64,000 bases of DNA, from NCBI GenBank assembly GCA_021287075.1, contig JAJTBD010000001.1, forward strand, positions 124,001 through 188,000. Reading direction: 5' to 3'. Source of the DNA: Micrococcales bacterium. Lineage in GTDB: Bacteria; Actinomycetota; Actinomycetes; Actinomycetales; Dermatophilaceae. The notes under the pieces are model-generated. The model worked only from the letters and a program-made list of their open reading frames with translations. It had not been told where the DNA came from and did no database searches. The position numbers and the translations under genes are program-made. Below are positions 35,621 through 43,121 of this stretch, one piece after another (within the stretch, counting starts at the first letter, position 1; each line of letters starts with the position of its first letter).

Positions 35621-36394
35621 CTAGGCCCGGCTCTGCGGCCCCCGAGCGGCGTCGACCAGCGCGCGGAAGATGCCGGCCTGCTGGGGGTCGGTGGCGGCGG
35701 TGTCCTCGGGGTGCCACTGCACGCCGAGGAACCAGCCCGGTATGCCGTCGATGACGACCCCCTCGGGCACCTCGTCCTCGCTGCGGGCGATGACGCGCAT
35801 GCCCTCGCCGAGCCCGTCGATGCTCTGGTGGTGGTAGCAGGACGCCGTGACCGTCGTCGAGCCGGTCGCCAGCGCCAGCGCCGACCCGGTCTCGATGAGG
35901 ATGCGGTGGACGTGGTTGCGGTGCACGGCGGCGAAGCCGCCCAGCTCGATCATGTCGGCGTGCAGTGTGCCGCCGCGCGCGACGGTGACCACCTGGAGCC
36001 CGCGGCAGATCGCCAGCGTCGGGATGCCTTGGGAGAGAGCGACTCTGGCCAGCGCAAGGTCAAAGGCGTCCTGCTCCTCGTCGACGTCATAGTGCGTCTC
36101 GTGCAACTCCTGCCCCGACCAGCGGGGGGAGAGGTCGCCGCCGCCCGGGAGCAGCAGGCCGTCGGCGAAGGCCAGTCGGGCGGCGACCTCCTCGTCGCTC
36201 ACCTCGGCGCGCGGGGCGTGCGGGTGGACCACCAGGGGCTCGCCACCGGCGTCATAGACGGACTGGACCAGCGCGCGGGCGGTGACGTCGGCGGCATACC
36301 GCAGGGCGGAGGTGGTCGCGGCGAACCGTGCGGGGATGGCGATCAGGGGCCGCCGCGTCGCGACGGCCCCCGAGCCGGTGGTGCGGTCGGTCAT
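35621..36394 (-). CDS. Gamma-glutamyl-GABA hydrolase family protein (PuuD-like)
   Basis: A 257-aa class I GATase-fold hydrolase with the PuuD pattern: RPLIAIPARF at the start, LLLPGGGDLSPRWSG, nucleophile Cys in LAICRGLQVV, HNHVH-like segment RNHVHRI, and the His/Glu pair in VQWHPEDTA. PuuD removes the gamma-glutamyl group from gamma-glutamyl-GABA in the glutamylated putrescine pathway. Its ATG overlaps the stop of the FAH gene (TGATG), so it is the last gene of the dehydrogenase-dioxygenase-FAH operon. Together with the GS-like ligase it brackets a gamma-glutamyl intermediate. Confidence 0.87.
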   Translation of the reverse strand: MTDRTTGSGAVATRRPLIAIPARFAATTSALRYAADVTARALVQSVYDAGGEPLVVHPHAPRAEVSDEEVAARLAFADGLLLPGGGDLSPRWSGQELHETHYDVDEEQDAFDLALARVALSQGIPTLAICRGLQVVTVARGGTLHADMIELGGFAAVHRNHVHRILIETGSALALATGSTTVTASCYHHQSIDGLGEGMRVIARSEDEVPEGVVIDGIPGWFLGVQWHPEDTAATDPQQAGIFRALVDAARGPQSRA

Positions 36395-37254
36395 CAGTGG
36401 GCCGGTGGCTTCGGCGCGCGGATGCCGCGGAACTCCCAGTCGCCGCCCTGGGCCGTGGAGAGGACCTCCTCGGACTCGGTCGGCTGGGCGCCCACGTCGG
36501 TGCGGATCGGGGTCGGGCCCTCGACGATGTGGTTGCGCAGCGTGCCCAGGCCCTCGACCTCGACCTCGACGACGTCACCGGGATAGACGGTGCGCGAGAT
36601 CGCCGGGGTGCCCGACATGAGGATGTCACCGGGGTGGAGAGTGATCGTGCGGGCGATGTCGGCGACGAGATAGTGCATGTCCCACTGCATCTCGTCGGTG
36701 TTGCCGTCCTGCTTGACCTCGCCGTTGACGCGGGTCTGGATGCGCTTGCCGCGGAAGTCCCAGCCCTCGACGACGCCGGGCCCGACGGGGCAGAGCGTGT
36801 CGGCGCCCTTGACGCGCAGCATCGAGCCGGAGTCGGTGTCGCGGAAGTCGTGCAGCCCGTAGTCGTTGCCGACGGAGTAGCCGCGGATGTAGTCGCCGGC
36901 CTCCTCGGGCGAGATGTTTCGGGCGGTCTTGCCGATGACGATCGCGATCTCGCCCTCGTAGTTGAGCCACTTGCAGCCCTCGGGCCGCACCACAGCGCTG
37001 TCGTGGCCGTTGAGCGCCGACACCGGCTTATGGAAGTAGGTCGGCGCCGGCGGGAGCTTGGTCATCAGCTCCTCGACGCGGCTGCGGTAGTTGAGGTGGA
37101 CGCAGATGATCTTGCTCGGCGTCACCGGCGGGAGGTGCGTCGCGTCGACGATCGCCACCCGACGGCCGTCACCGGCGACCAGGTCGTCACCGTCGACGAC
37201 GACGTCGACCGCGTTGCCGTCGAGCAGGATGCGGCGGAACTCTTTGGTGCTCAT
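36394..37254 (-). CDS. Fumarylacetoacetate hydrolase family protein (HpaG-like)
   Basis: A 286-aa FAH-fold enzyme: PSKIICVHLNYRSRVEEL, metal ligands in WLNYEGEIAIVIGK (E-x-E), GYSVGNDYGLHDFRD, and LHPGDILMSGTPA. Family members include the homoprotocatechuate-pathway isomerase/decarboxylase HpaG and other 2-oxo-acid hydrolases. Position directly after the extradiol dioxygenase (53 bp) favours a role in processing the ring-cleavage product. The N-terminal region before residue 40 is longer than in minimal FAH domains. Specific reaction not proven. Confidence 0.85.
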   Translation of the reverse strand: MSTKEFRRILLDGNAVDVVVDGDDLVAGDGRRVAIVDATHLPPVTPSKIICVHLNYRSRVEELMTKLPPAPTYFHKPVSALNGHDSAVVRPEGCKWLNYEGEIAIVIGKTARNISPEEAGDYIRGYSVGNDYGLHDFRDTDSGSMLRVKGADTLCPVGPGVVEGWDFRGKRIQTRVNGEVKQDGNTDEMQWDMHYLVADIARTITLHPGDILMSGTPAISRTVYPGDVVEVEVEGLGTLRNHIVEGPTPIRTDVGAQPTESEEVLSTAQGGDWEFRGIRAPKPPAH

Positions 37255-37307
37255 GGGTTTTGGGTCTCCTGGAGATCTGTTTGGTATGCCGTGTGGTCGG
37301 GCCCGCG

Positions 37308-38267
37308 TCAGCCCGCGGCCACCAGGTCGGGCTCGTCGGCGCCCTTCTGGCGGGCGACGTCAGCGTCGTGCGCGGTGCGGTGCGGAGCGGGATAGCCGCC
37401 CTCGGGCGTGGTGAACCAGAGGTGGACCTGACCGGTGCCGACGGAGTTCTCGTAGTCGCCGTACTGCGTCGACTTCGCGGTGCAGTCGCCCTCGCCGAGC
37501 GCGCCGATCATCATCAGGTAGTGGCCGAAGCGGGCCTCCGGCTTGTGGCGATAGAAATCGTCCATCGTCTCGAGGACCTTGGCGTGGTCGCCCTCGGCGA
37601 ACCACTGCATCCGCTCGACGTCCGCGGCATACGCCTCGGGGGAGAAGATGTGCTCGCTGGCCGCGGCCTCGTGGTCGCGCAGGCTGCGCAGGGAGTGGAA
37701 GGTGTGTGACAGGGCGCCGGACGCGATGAGCACGACCTTGCGGTCGGACTCGCGGATCGCGTCGCCGAGGGCCCGGCCGAGGCGCAGGTTGTCCTCCATG
37801 TCGGCGGTCTGGCAGACGCCGATGGAGATCCAGCGCTTGTCGTCCAGGCCCTTGCCGAGGTACTCCCACAGGTTGGTCGTGGCATAGAAGATCGGCAGCG
37901 AGTGGTCGTCGATCGCCGTGATCCATGTGTAGTGGTCGTCGGCCTTGCTCGCGATGAGGTGGGCCAGCTCGGGGTCGCCGGGGAAGTCGTAGTGGCGGCG
38001 GGTCATGCCGCGTGGCAGCTCCTCGGAGGTGAAGAGCCCGCTGCGGCGGTCCTGCGCGGTCACGACGAACTCGACGGTGGTCGCCCAGTGGCTGTCGAGC
38101 ACGACGACGGTGTCGTAGTCGAGGGTGTCGAAGACCTCGGTGCGAAGCTGCCCGAGGCCCGCCACGAGGGTGGTGTCCTCACCGTGGTTGAGCTCCCGCC
38201 GCGTGTCCTCGGGAAGCATGATGGTCGGGACGTGCGCCAGGAGCGCGGCGCCGACGATCTCACCCAT
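37308..38267 (-). CDS. hpaD: Class III extradiol dioxygenase (homoprotocatechuate type)
   Basis: A 319-aa LigB-superfamily protein from the ATG at 38267. Ferrous iron ligands His12 (LLAHVPTIM) and His60 (VLDSHWATT) are in place, with the Glu expected near residue 240; ALSHTFHSLRSLRD fits the catalytic His loop. Sequence style is that of 3,4-dihydroxyphenylacetate 2,3-dioxygenase. It would open a catechol-type ring between C2 and C3. It begins one base after the stop of the aldehyde dehydrogenase, which handles the expected semialdehyde product. Other catechols cannot be excluded. Confidence 0.83.
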   Translation of the reverse strand: MGEIVGAALLAHVPTIMLPEDTRRELNHGEDTTLVAGLGQLRTEVFDTLDYDTVVVLDSHWATTVEFVVTAQDRRSGLFTSEELPRGMTRRHYDFPGDPELAHLIASKADDHYTWITAIDDHSLPIFYATTNLWEYLGKGLDDKRWISIGVCQTADMEDNLRLGRALGDAIRESDRKVVLIASGALSHTFHSLRSLRDHEAAASEHIFSPEAYAADVERMQWFAEGDHAKVLETMDDFYRHKPEARFGHYLMMIGALGEGDCTAKSTQYGDYENSVGTGQVHLWFTTPEGGYPAPHRTAHDADVARQKGADEPDLVAAG

Positions 38268-38268
38268 G

Positions 38269-39759
38269 TCAGTTCTCCTTCTGGCTGGTCCACCCGCTGG
38301 GGGAGAAGACGCTGTTCTTGATGTCGGTGTAGAAGTCGAAGGACCAGATGCCGCCCTCGCGGCCGATGCCCGACTTGCCATTGCCGCCGAACGGTGCGCC
38401 GAGGTCGCGCACGAAGAAGCAGTTGACCCAGACGGTGCCGGCGTGGAGGCGGTGGCTCACCCGCTCGGCCCGCTCCGCGTCACCGGTGACGAGGGTCGCA
38501 GCCAGGCCGAAGCGGGTGTCGTTGGCCTTGGTGACCGCGTCCTCCTCGTCGGTGAAGGTCTCGATGGTCACGACCGGGCCGAAGACCTCCTCGGTGAGGA
38601 TCTCGCTGCCCGCGGGCGCGTCGACGAGGACGGTGGGGGAGTAGAACAGGCCGCCGAGCTGCTCGTTGGGGCCGCCGCCGAGGACCGCCTTGGCGCCCTC
38701 GGCCTTGGCGCGCTGGACGAAGCCGTCGATCTGGTCGAACTGCTTGCGGTTGATCAGTGCCGACTGGTCGGTCGACTCGTCGCGGGGGTCGCCCTGGCTG
38801 AGGGTGGCGGCCTTCTCCACGACCCGGCGGGTGAACTCCTCGGCGATCGACTCCTGCACGAGCATGCGGGCCGCCTTGAGGCAGACCTGCCCGGCGTTGT
38901 CGAACTGCTCCACGGCGATGTCGACGGCGAGGTCCATGTCGGCGTCGTCGAAGACGACGAGCGGCGACTTGCCGCCCAGCTCGAAGGACAGCGGCACGGT
39001 GTTGGCCGCGGCCGCAGCAGCCACCCGGGTCGAGGTGGGGACGGACCCGGTGAAGCACAGCCGGCTGATGCCGGGGTGGGCCGTCAGCGCGGCGCCGGCC
39101 TCGGCGCCCACGCCCTGGACGACGTTGAAGACGCCGTCGGGGACCCCGGCCTCCTTCATGATGTCGGCGAGCAGCGACGCGGTCAGCGGGGCGTCCTCCG
39201 GCGGCTTGACCACGACGGTGTTGCCCGCGGCCAGCGCCGGCCCGATGCGCCAGGTCGCGAGCATCAGGGGAGCGTTCCACGGGGTGATGATGGCGACGAC
39301 GCCGGCGGGGTCATAGGTGACCCGCTCGCGGTGGCCGCGCACCTCCATGTCGGGGTGGGCCAGCTCCTGCTCGGCATAGTCGGCGAAGAAGCGGAAGTTC
39401 ATCGCCACGCGCGGCATGACGCCGCGGCGGTGGCTGCGGATGAGCGCGCCGTTGTCGCGCGTCTCGACGACCGCGAGGTCCTCGACGCGGGCCTCGACCC
39501 CCTCGGCGACCCTGCGCAGGATGGCCGAGCGCTCGGCCACCGGCATCGTCGACCACGCGGGGAATGCCGCGCGGGCGGCTGTGACTGCCGCGTCCACCTC
39601 GGCCTTGCCGCCGGCGCTGACCTCGGCGATGGGGGTCTCGTCGATCGGGGAGATGTCGGTGAAGGTCGCCGCCGAGGCGACGCGCTCACCGCCGATCCAG
39701 TGACGGGTGTCGACCTTGACGCCCTCGACCGTGGCGACGTGGGGTCGCTCTGCACTCAT
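38269..39759 (-). CDS. hpaE: Aldehyde dehydrogenase (HpaE-like)
   Basis: A 496-aa NAD(P)-dependent aldehyde dehydrogenase. Motifs: ITPWNAPLMLATWRIGPALAAGN, FTGSVPTSTRV, catalytic Glu in SFELGGKSP, catalytic Cys in DNAGQVCLKAARM, and EEVFGPVVTIETF. The closest functional fit is 5-carboxymethyl-2-hydroxymuconate-semialdehyde dehydrogenase, because it is the first gene of an operon with the extradiol dioxygenase. A PuuC-like role on a gamma-glutamyl aminoaldehyde is the main alternative, given the GS-like and PuuD-like genes in the same regulon. Confidence 0.87.
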   Translation of the reverse strand: MSAERPHVATVEGVKVDTRHWIGGERVASAATFTDISPIDETPIAEVSAGGKAEVDAAVTAARAAFPAWSTMPVAERSAILRRVAEGVEARVEDLAVVETRDNGALIRSHRRGVMPRVAMNFRFFADYAEQELAHPDMEVRGHRERVTYDPAGVVAIITPWNAPLMLATWRIGPALAAGNTVVVKPPEDAPLTASLLADIMKEAGVPDGVFNVVQGVGAEAGAALTAHPGISRLCFTGSVPTSTRVAAAAAANTVPLSFELGGKSPLVVFDDADMDLAVDIAVEQFDNAGQVCLKAARMLVQESIAEEFTRRVVEKAATLSQGDPRDESTDQSALINRKQFDQIDGFVQRAKAEGAKAVLGGGPNEQLGGLFYSPTVLVDAPAGSEILTEEVFGPVVTIETFTDEEDAVTKANDTRFGLAATLVTGDAERAERVSHRLHAGTVWVNCFFVRDLGAPFGGNGKSGIGREGGIWSFDFYTDIKNSVFSPSGWTSQKEN

Positions 39760-39778
39760 GCGGCTCCTCCTGGGGATC

Positions 39779-39820
39779 GTTTGGGTCCAAACAATATGGA
39801 AGCCCGGTCCCCGTGGTCAA
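39779..39820 (-). promoter_or_regulatory. Operator site C with promoter of hpaE operon
   Basis: Minus strand TTGACC (39820-39815), 16-bp spacer, CATATT (39798-39793), followed immediately by the operator GTTTG-N4-CAAAC (39779-39792). This is the best promoter in the island, with the operator exactly over the predicted +1. Confidence 0.78.
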
Positions 39821-39859
39821 GGGTTGGTCACCCTTGGGCGAACGGCCCCGGACACCCTC

Positions 39860-39920
39860 TTGTGCGCGGCGTCGCCCACCCCTACATTTCTCCGCAGTCC
39901 GATCTTGTTCGGACCCAAAC
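39860..39920 (+). promoter_or_regulatory. Operator site D with promoter of APC permease
   Basis: Plus strand TTGTGC (39860-39865), 17-bp spacer, TACATT (39883-39888). The operator variant GTTCG-N4-CAAAC lies at 39907-39920, just after the predicted +1 and before the ATG at 39934. Confidence 0.7.
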
Positions 39921-39933
39921 GAACGGAGCCCTC

Positions 39934-41451
39934 ATGAGCACGGTGGACCCCACCGACGACGTCGCGCGGCGTGACGCGCACCAGCTGCGCCGCGGCACGC
40001 TCGGTGTCCTCGGCATCACCTTCTTCGTGGTCTCGGCAGCCGCACCCCTCACGGCCATGGCCGGTGGCGCGCCGATGGCCATGCTGCTCGGCAACGGCGC
40101 CGGCGTGCCCGCGGCATACCTCATCGTCACCGCGCTGCTGCTCATCTTCGCCGTCGGCTACACCGCGATGGCCCGCCACCACACGAGCACCGGCGCCTTC
40201 TATTCCTATGTCTCCCGAGGTCTGCGGCAATATCTCGGCGGCGCCGCCGCATGGATCGCGCTGCTCGGCTACAACGCCATGCAGATCGGGCTCATCGGCC
40301 TGTTCGGCGCGGCCTCGGCCGGCTTCATGAACGACACCTTCGGCATCGACATCCCTTGGTGGGCCTATGCATTCGCGGCGATCGCGATCATCGCCGTCCT
40401 CGGCTACCGCCAGGTCGACCTGTCGATGAAGGTGCTCTCGGTCCTCGTCCTCGCTGAGTTCCTCATCGTGCTCATCCTCGACTTCGCCATCATCGCCAAG
40501 GGCGGCGGGGGCGGCGGCAAGGGCCTCACCCTCGAGCCCTTCTCGCCCTCGGCGCTGACCTCCGGCTCGCTGGCCATCGCCCTGCTCTTCAACTCCGCGT
40601 CCTTCATCGGCTTCGAGGCGACGACGATCTACTCGGAGGAGGCCAAGGACCCCAAGCGCACCGTGCCGCGGGCGACCTTCCTGGCCGTCCTGACGATCGG
40701 CCTGTTCTACACCTTCACCAGCTGGCTGATGGTCAACGCCCAGGGCGCCGACGGCCTGGTGGAGCACCTCGGCGGCCTCAAGCCCGACCCCACCGCCTTC
40801 CTCTTCGAGATCGGCGGCAACTACCTCGGCAGCACCGCCACCACGCTGATGTCCCTGCTCTTCGCGACGTCGGTCTTCGCCGCGCTGCTCGCCTTCCACA
40901 ACTCGGTCGCGCGCTATCTCTTCGCGCTCGGCCGCGAGGGCATCGTCCCGGAGCACCTGGGCCGCACCCACCCGGTGCACCTCTCGCCCCACGTCGGCTC
41001 GCTGAGCCAGAGCGTCCTGGCCGCGCTGGTCGTGCTCCTCTTCGTCGTGACCGGCCAGGACCCGGTCCTGCACCTCTTCACCTGGCTGACCCAGCTCGGC
41101 ACGCTCGCCATCCTGGCCCTGATGGCGCTCTCCTCCTTCGCGGTCTTCGCCTTCTTCAGCCGTCACCCCGAGCTCGACTCCAACATCTGGCGCACCAAGA
41201 TCGCACCGCTCTTCGGCGGCATCCTGATGACGATCGTCGCGCTCTATGCCGCCTCGCAGTTCGGTGACCTCATCGGCTCGCCGGGCAGCATGTTGGCGTG
41301 GTTCCTCCCGAGCCTGATCCTCGTCTGCGGCGCCATCGGCTGGGCGGCCGCGACGGTCCTGAGGTCCCGCTCGCCCGAGCTGTTCGCCCAGATGGGCCGC
41401 CACCGCGGCGAGGAGCTCGACCCCGCCCACGAGGTGCCGCGCCTGGGCTGA
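39934..41451 (+). CDS. APC-family amino acid/amine permease
   Basis: A 505-aa polytopic transporter with 12 predicted helices, from the ATG at 39934. The first helix region has LGITFFVVSAAAPLTAMAGG (APC TM1 with its unwound Gly-rich stretch); ATTIYSEEAKDPKRTVPRA is the conserved loop after TM6. A Gly-rich loop (KGGGGGGKG) precedes TM6. APC carriers of this branch take up amino acids, polyamines or aromatic amines. It is the only transporter in the regulon and carries operator D, so its substrate is likely the pathway's starting compound or a precursor. Confidence 0.88.
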   Translation: MSTVDPTDDVARRDAHQLRRGTLGVLGITFFVVSAAAPLTAMAGGAPMAMLLGNGAGVPAAYLIVTALLLIFAVGYTAMARHHTSTGAFYSYVSRGLRQYLGGAAAWIALLGYNAMQIGLIGLFGAASAGFMNDTFGIDIPWWAYAFAAIAIIAVLGYRQVDLSMKVLSVLVLAEFLIVLILDFAIIAKGGGGGGKGLTLEPFSPSALTSGSLAIALLFNSASFIGFEATTIYSEEAKDPKRTVPRATFLAVLTIGLFYTFTSWLMVNAQGADGLVEHLGGLKPDPTAFLFEIGGNYLGSTATTLMSLLFATSVFAALLAFHNSVARYLFALGREGIVPEHLGRTHPVHLSPHVGSLSQSVLAALVVLLFVVTGQDPVLHLFTWLTQLGTLAILALMALSSFAVFAFFSRHPELDSNIWRTKIAPLFGGILMTIVALYAASQFGDLIGSPGSMLAWFLPSLILVCGAIGWAAATVLRSRSPELFAQMGRHRGEELDPAHEVPRLG

Positions 41452-41469
41452 CCTGCGCCGCAGCCCCAC

Positions 41470-41511
41470 CGAGAGGTATGCCGCGAACGCACGTTCGCGG
41501 CATACCTCTCG
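41470..41511. terminator. Perfect palindromic hairpin with GGTATGCCGC arms
   Basis: Two perfectly complementary 20-bp arms (41470-41489, 41492-41511) separated by two bases, just after the APC permease stop. The arms carry GGTATGCCGC / GCGGCATACC, shared with other intergenic hairpins in this window. Confidence 0.8.
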
Positions 41512-41530
41512 TCAATGGGAGGATTGGGGC

Positions 41531-42373
41531 ATGGCAAACGCGGTGTGGGTCAACGGACGGCTGGTGGAGGCGGGCGACCCCGCGGTCCCCGCGCTCGACC
41601 ACGGGGTAATCGTCGGGGACGGGGCGTTCGAGACCGCCAAGATCGTCGACGGGCAGGTCTTCGCGTCCACGCGGCACATGGACCGCATGGACCACACGCT
41701 CAAGGGGCTCGGGCTGTCGGCGCTGGACCGCGCGCGGCTCCAGGAGGGTGTCGAGGCGGTGCTCGCCGCGGGGGAGCCGATCGCCTTCGGGCGGCTGCGA
41801 TACACCGTCACCGGGGGCGTGGGCCCGCTCGGCTCGGACCGGCTCGACAGCGACCCCACCTATGTCGTCGCGGCCGGCCCGCAGCAGCCCTTCCCCGACA
41901 GCGTCGCGATCACGACCGTGCCCTGGACCCGCAACGAGCGGGCGGCGACCGCCGGGCTGAAGACGACGTCCTATGCCGACAACGTGATCGCCCTGTCCTA
42001 TGCCCACGAGCACGGCGCCAGCGAGGCGATCTTCGCCAACACCCGCGGAGAGCTCTGCGAGGGAACCGGATCCAACATCTTCGTCGTTGTCGACGGTGTG
42101 CTGCTCACCCCGCCCGCCGACTCCGGACTGCTCCTTGGCATCACCCGGGCCCTGACGATCGAGTGGTGTCGCGAGGAGGGCCTCGAGGTGCGCGAGCAGG
42201 CCCTGCCGATGGACATCCTGGCCACCTGCGACGAGGTCTTCATCACCTCCACCACCCGCGATGTCCTGCCCGTCCACGCCGTCGACGGCCGCGAGATCGC
42301 TGCCCCGGGGCCGGTGTCGGCGCGGGCCCGCGAGATCTTCACCCGTCTCGGTGCGGAGCGGCTCGACCCGTGA
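41531..42373 (+). CDS. Class IV PLP aminotransferase (ADC lyase/BCAT fold)
   Basis: A 280-aa fold-type IV PLP enzyme: VWVNGRLVEAGDPAVPALDHGVIVGDGAFET at the start (family N-terminal block), PLP lysine in AGLKTTSYADN, and EGTGSNIFVVVDG near the cofactor phosphate. This family covers 4-amino-4-deoxychorismate lyase, branched-chain and D-amino acid aminotransferases. pabA/pabB are not nearby, so the choice between folate synthesis and a transaminase stays open. The last codons overlap the start of the next gene (GTGA). Confidence 0.85.
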   Translation: MANAVWVNGRLVEAGDPAVPALDHGVIVGDGAFETAKIVDGQVFASTRHMDRMDHTLKGLGLSALDRARLQEGVEAVLAAGEPIAFGRLRYTVTGGVGPLGSDRLDSDPTYVVAAGPQQPFPDSVAITTVPWTRNERAATAGLKTTSYADNVIALSYAHEHGASEAIFANTRGELCEGTGSNIFVVVDGVLLTPPADSGLLLGITRALTIEWCREEGLEVREQALPMDILATCDEVFITSTTRDVLPVHAVDGREIAAPGPVSARAREIFTRLGAERLDP

Positions 42374-42873
42374 CCGAGACAGACAAGGACCGCGTGGCGG
42401 ACGCCGACGGCGGGGCGACCGCCGCCCGACAGGGGGTGGAGTCGATCCTCGGCTCCGACGGTCGGCCGGAGGCCCGCTGGGGCTGGCAGCGCGGCATGCG
42501 CGCCAACCCGGCCACCCGCACGACGCTCCACCTCGGGGTCGGCACCGTCGGCCTGCTCATCGTCGTGCTGGGCCTGATCCTGGTCCCCTTCCCGGGCCCG
42601 GGCTGGGCGATCGTCATCTTCGGTGTGTGGGTCTGGTCGCTCGAGTTCGTCTGGGCCGCACGGCTGTTCTTCTGGGCCAAGGCCACGCTGCGGCGCTGGA
42701 ACGACTGGGTGATGGCGCAGCCGCTGTGGGTGCGTGGGCTGATCGTCCTCGGCACGCTGATCCTGGTGTGGGCCTTCTTCTATGTCTGGTTCCGGCTGAC
42801 GGGCATCCCGGGCTTCGTGCCCGACTTCGCCGAGGAGTGGCTCGACAGGGTGCCCGGGCTCGACCGGGGCTGA
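42370..42873 (+). CDS. PGPGW-type (TIGR02611-like) membrane protein
   Basis: A 167-aa protein from the GTG at 42370, overlapping the preceding stop. An N-terminal soluble stretch of about 55 residues is followed by two hydrophobic hairpins: LGVGTVGLLIVVLGLILVPF then the PFPGPGW motif that names the family, and IVLGTLILVWAFFYVWF. The family is common in actinobacteria and its role is unknown. It shares an operon with the aminotransferase, probably by position only. Confidence 0.83.
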   Translation: MTETDKDRVADADGGATAARQGVESILGSDGRPEARWGWQRGMRANPATRTTLHLGVGTVGLLIVVLGLILVPFPGPGWAIVIFGVWVWSLEFVWAARLFFWAKATLRRWNDWVMAQPLWVRGLIVLGTLILVWAFFYVWFRLTGIPGFVPDFAEEWLDRVPGLDRG

Positions 42874-42932
42874 GGCGATTTCCGCCAGCGGCCCCCGAGC
42901 AGGTATCCTCGGTCAGCCCCGTCAGGGGCGCT

Positions 42933-43006
42933 GGACGTGTAGCTCAGTTGGTTAGAGCGTTCGCTTCACACGCGAGAGGCCAGGGGTTCGAGTCCCTTCA
43001 CGTCCA
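42933..43006 (+). tRNA. tRNA-Val(CAC)
   Basis: A 74-nt cloverleaf: acceptor GGACGTG (42933-42939) pairs with CACGTCC (42999-43005), anticodon loop TTCACAC gives CAC. A TATCCT box at 42904-42909 is a likely -10. No encoded CCA. Confidence 0.96.
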
Positions 43007-43016
43007 CGGGAGGAAT

Positions 43017-43058
43017 CGCGAGAGGCCCATCCGGAGTGATCCGGGTGGGCCTCTCGCG
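43017..43058. terminator. Terminator after tRNA-Val(CAC)
   Basis: 18-bp arms (43017-43034, 43041-43058) with one G-T pair and a 6-nt loop, 10 bp after the tRNA; also usable by the convergent acyl-CoA oxidase gene. Confidence 0.75.
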
Positions 43059-43121
43059 TTGGCCAGGACGTATGCCGTGTGCGCGCGCCTGCGGCTCGGG
43101 TCGCCTCGGGCCGTGGCCGGG

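Noticed and set aside
37255..37307. Sixth copy of the island operator between the dioxygenase and FAH genes
   Set aside because: Only isolated TTTGGGTC and GTTTGG half-sites, without the 4-bp spaced CAAAC partner; the genes read as one operon.
38125..39933. Upstream extension of the APC permease frame for about 600 codons
   Set aside because: It is antisense to the dioxygenase and dehydrogenase genes and passes through the divergent promoters; the permease clearly starts at 39934.
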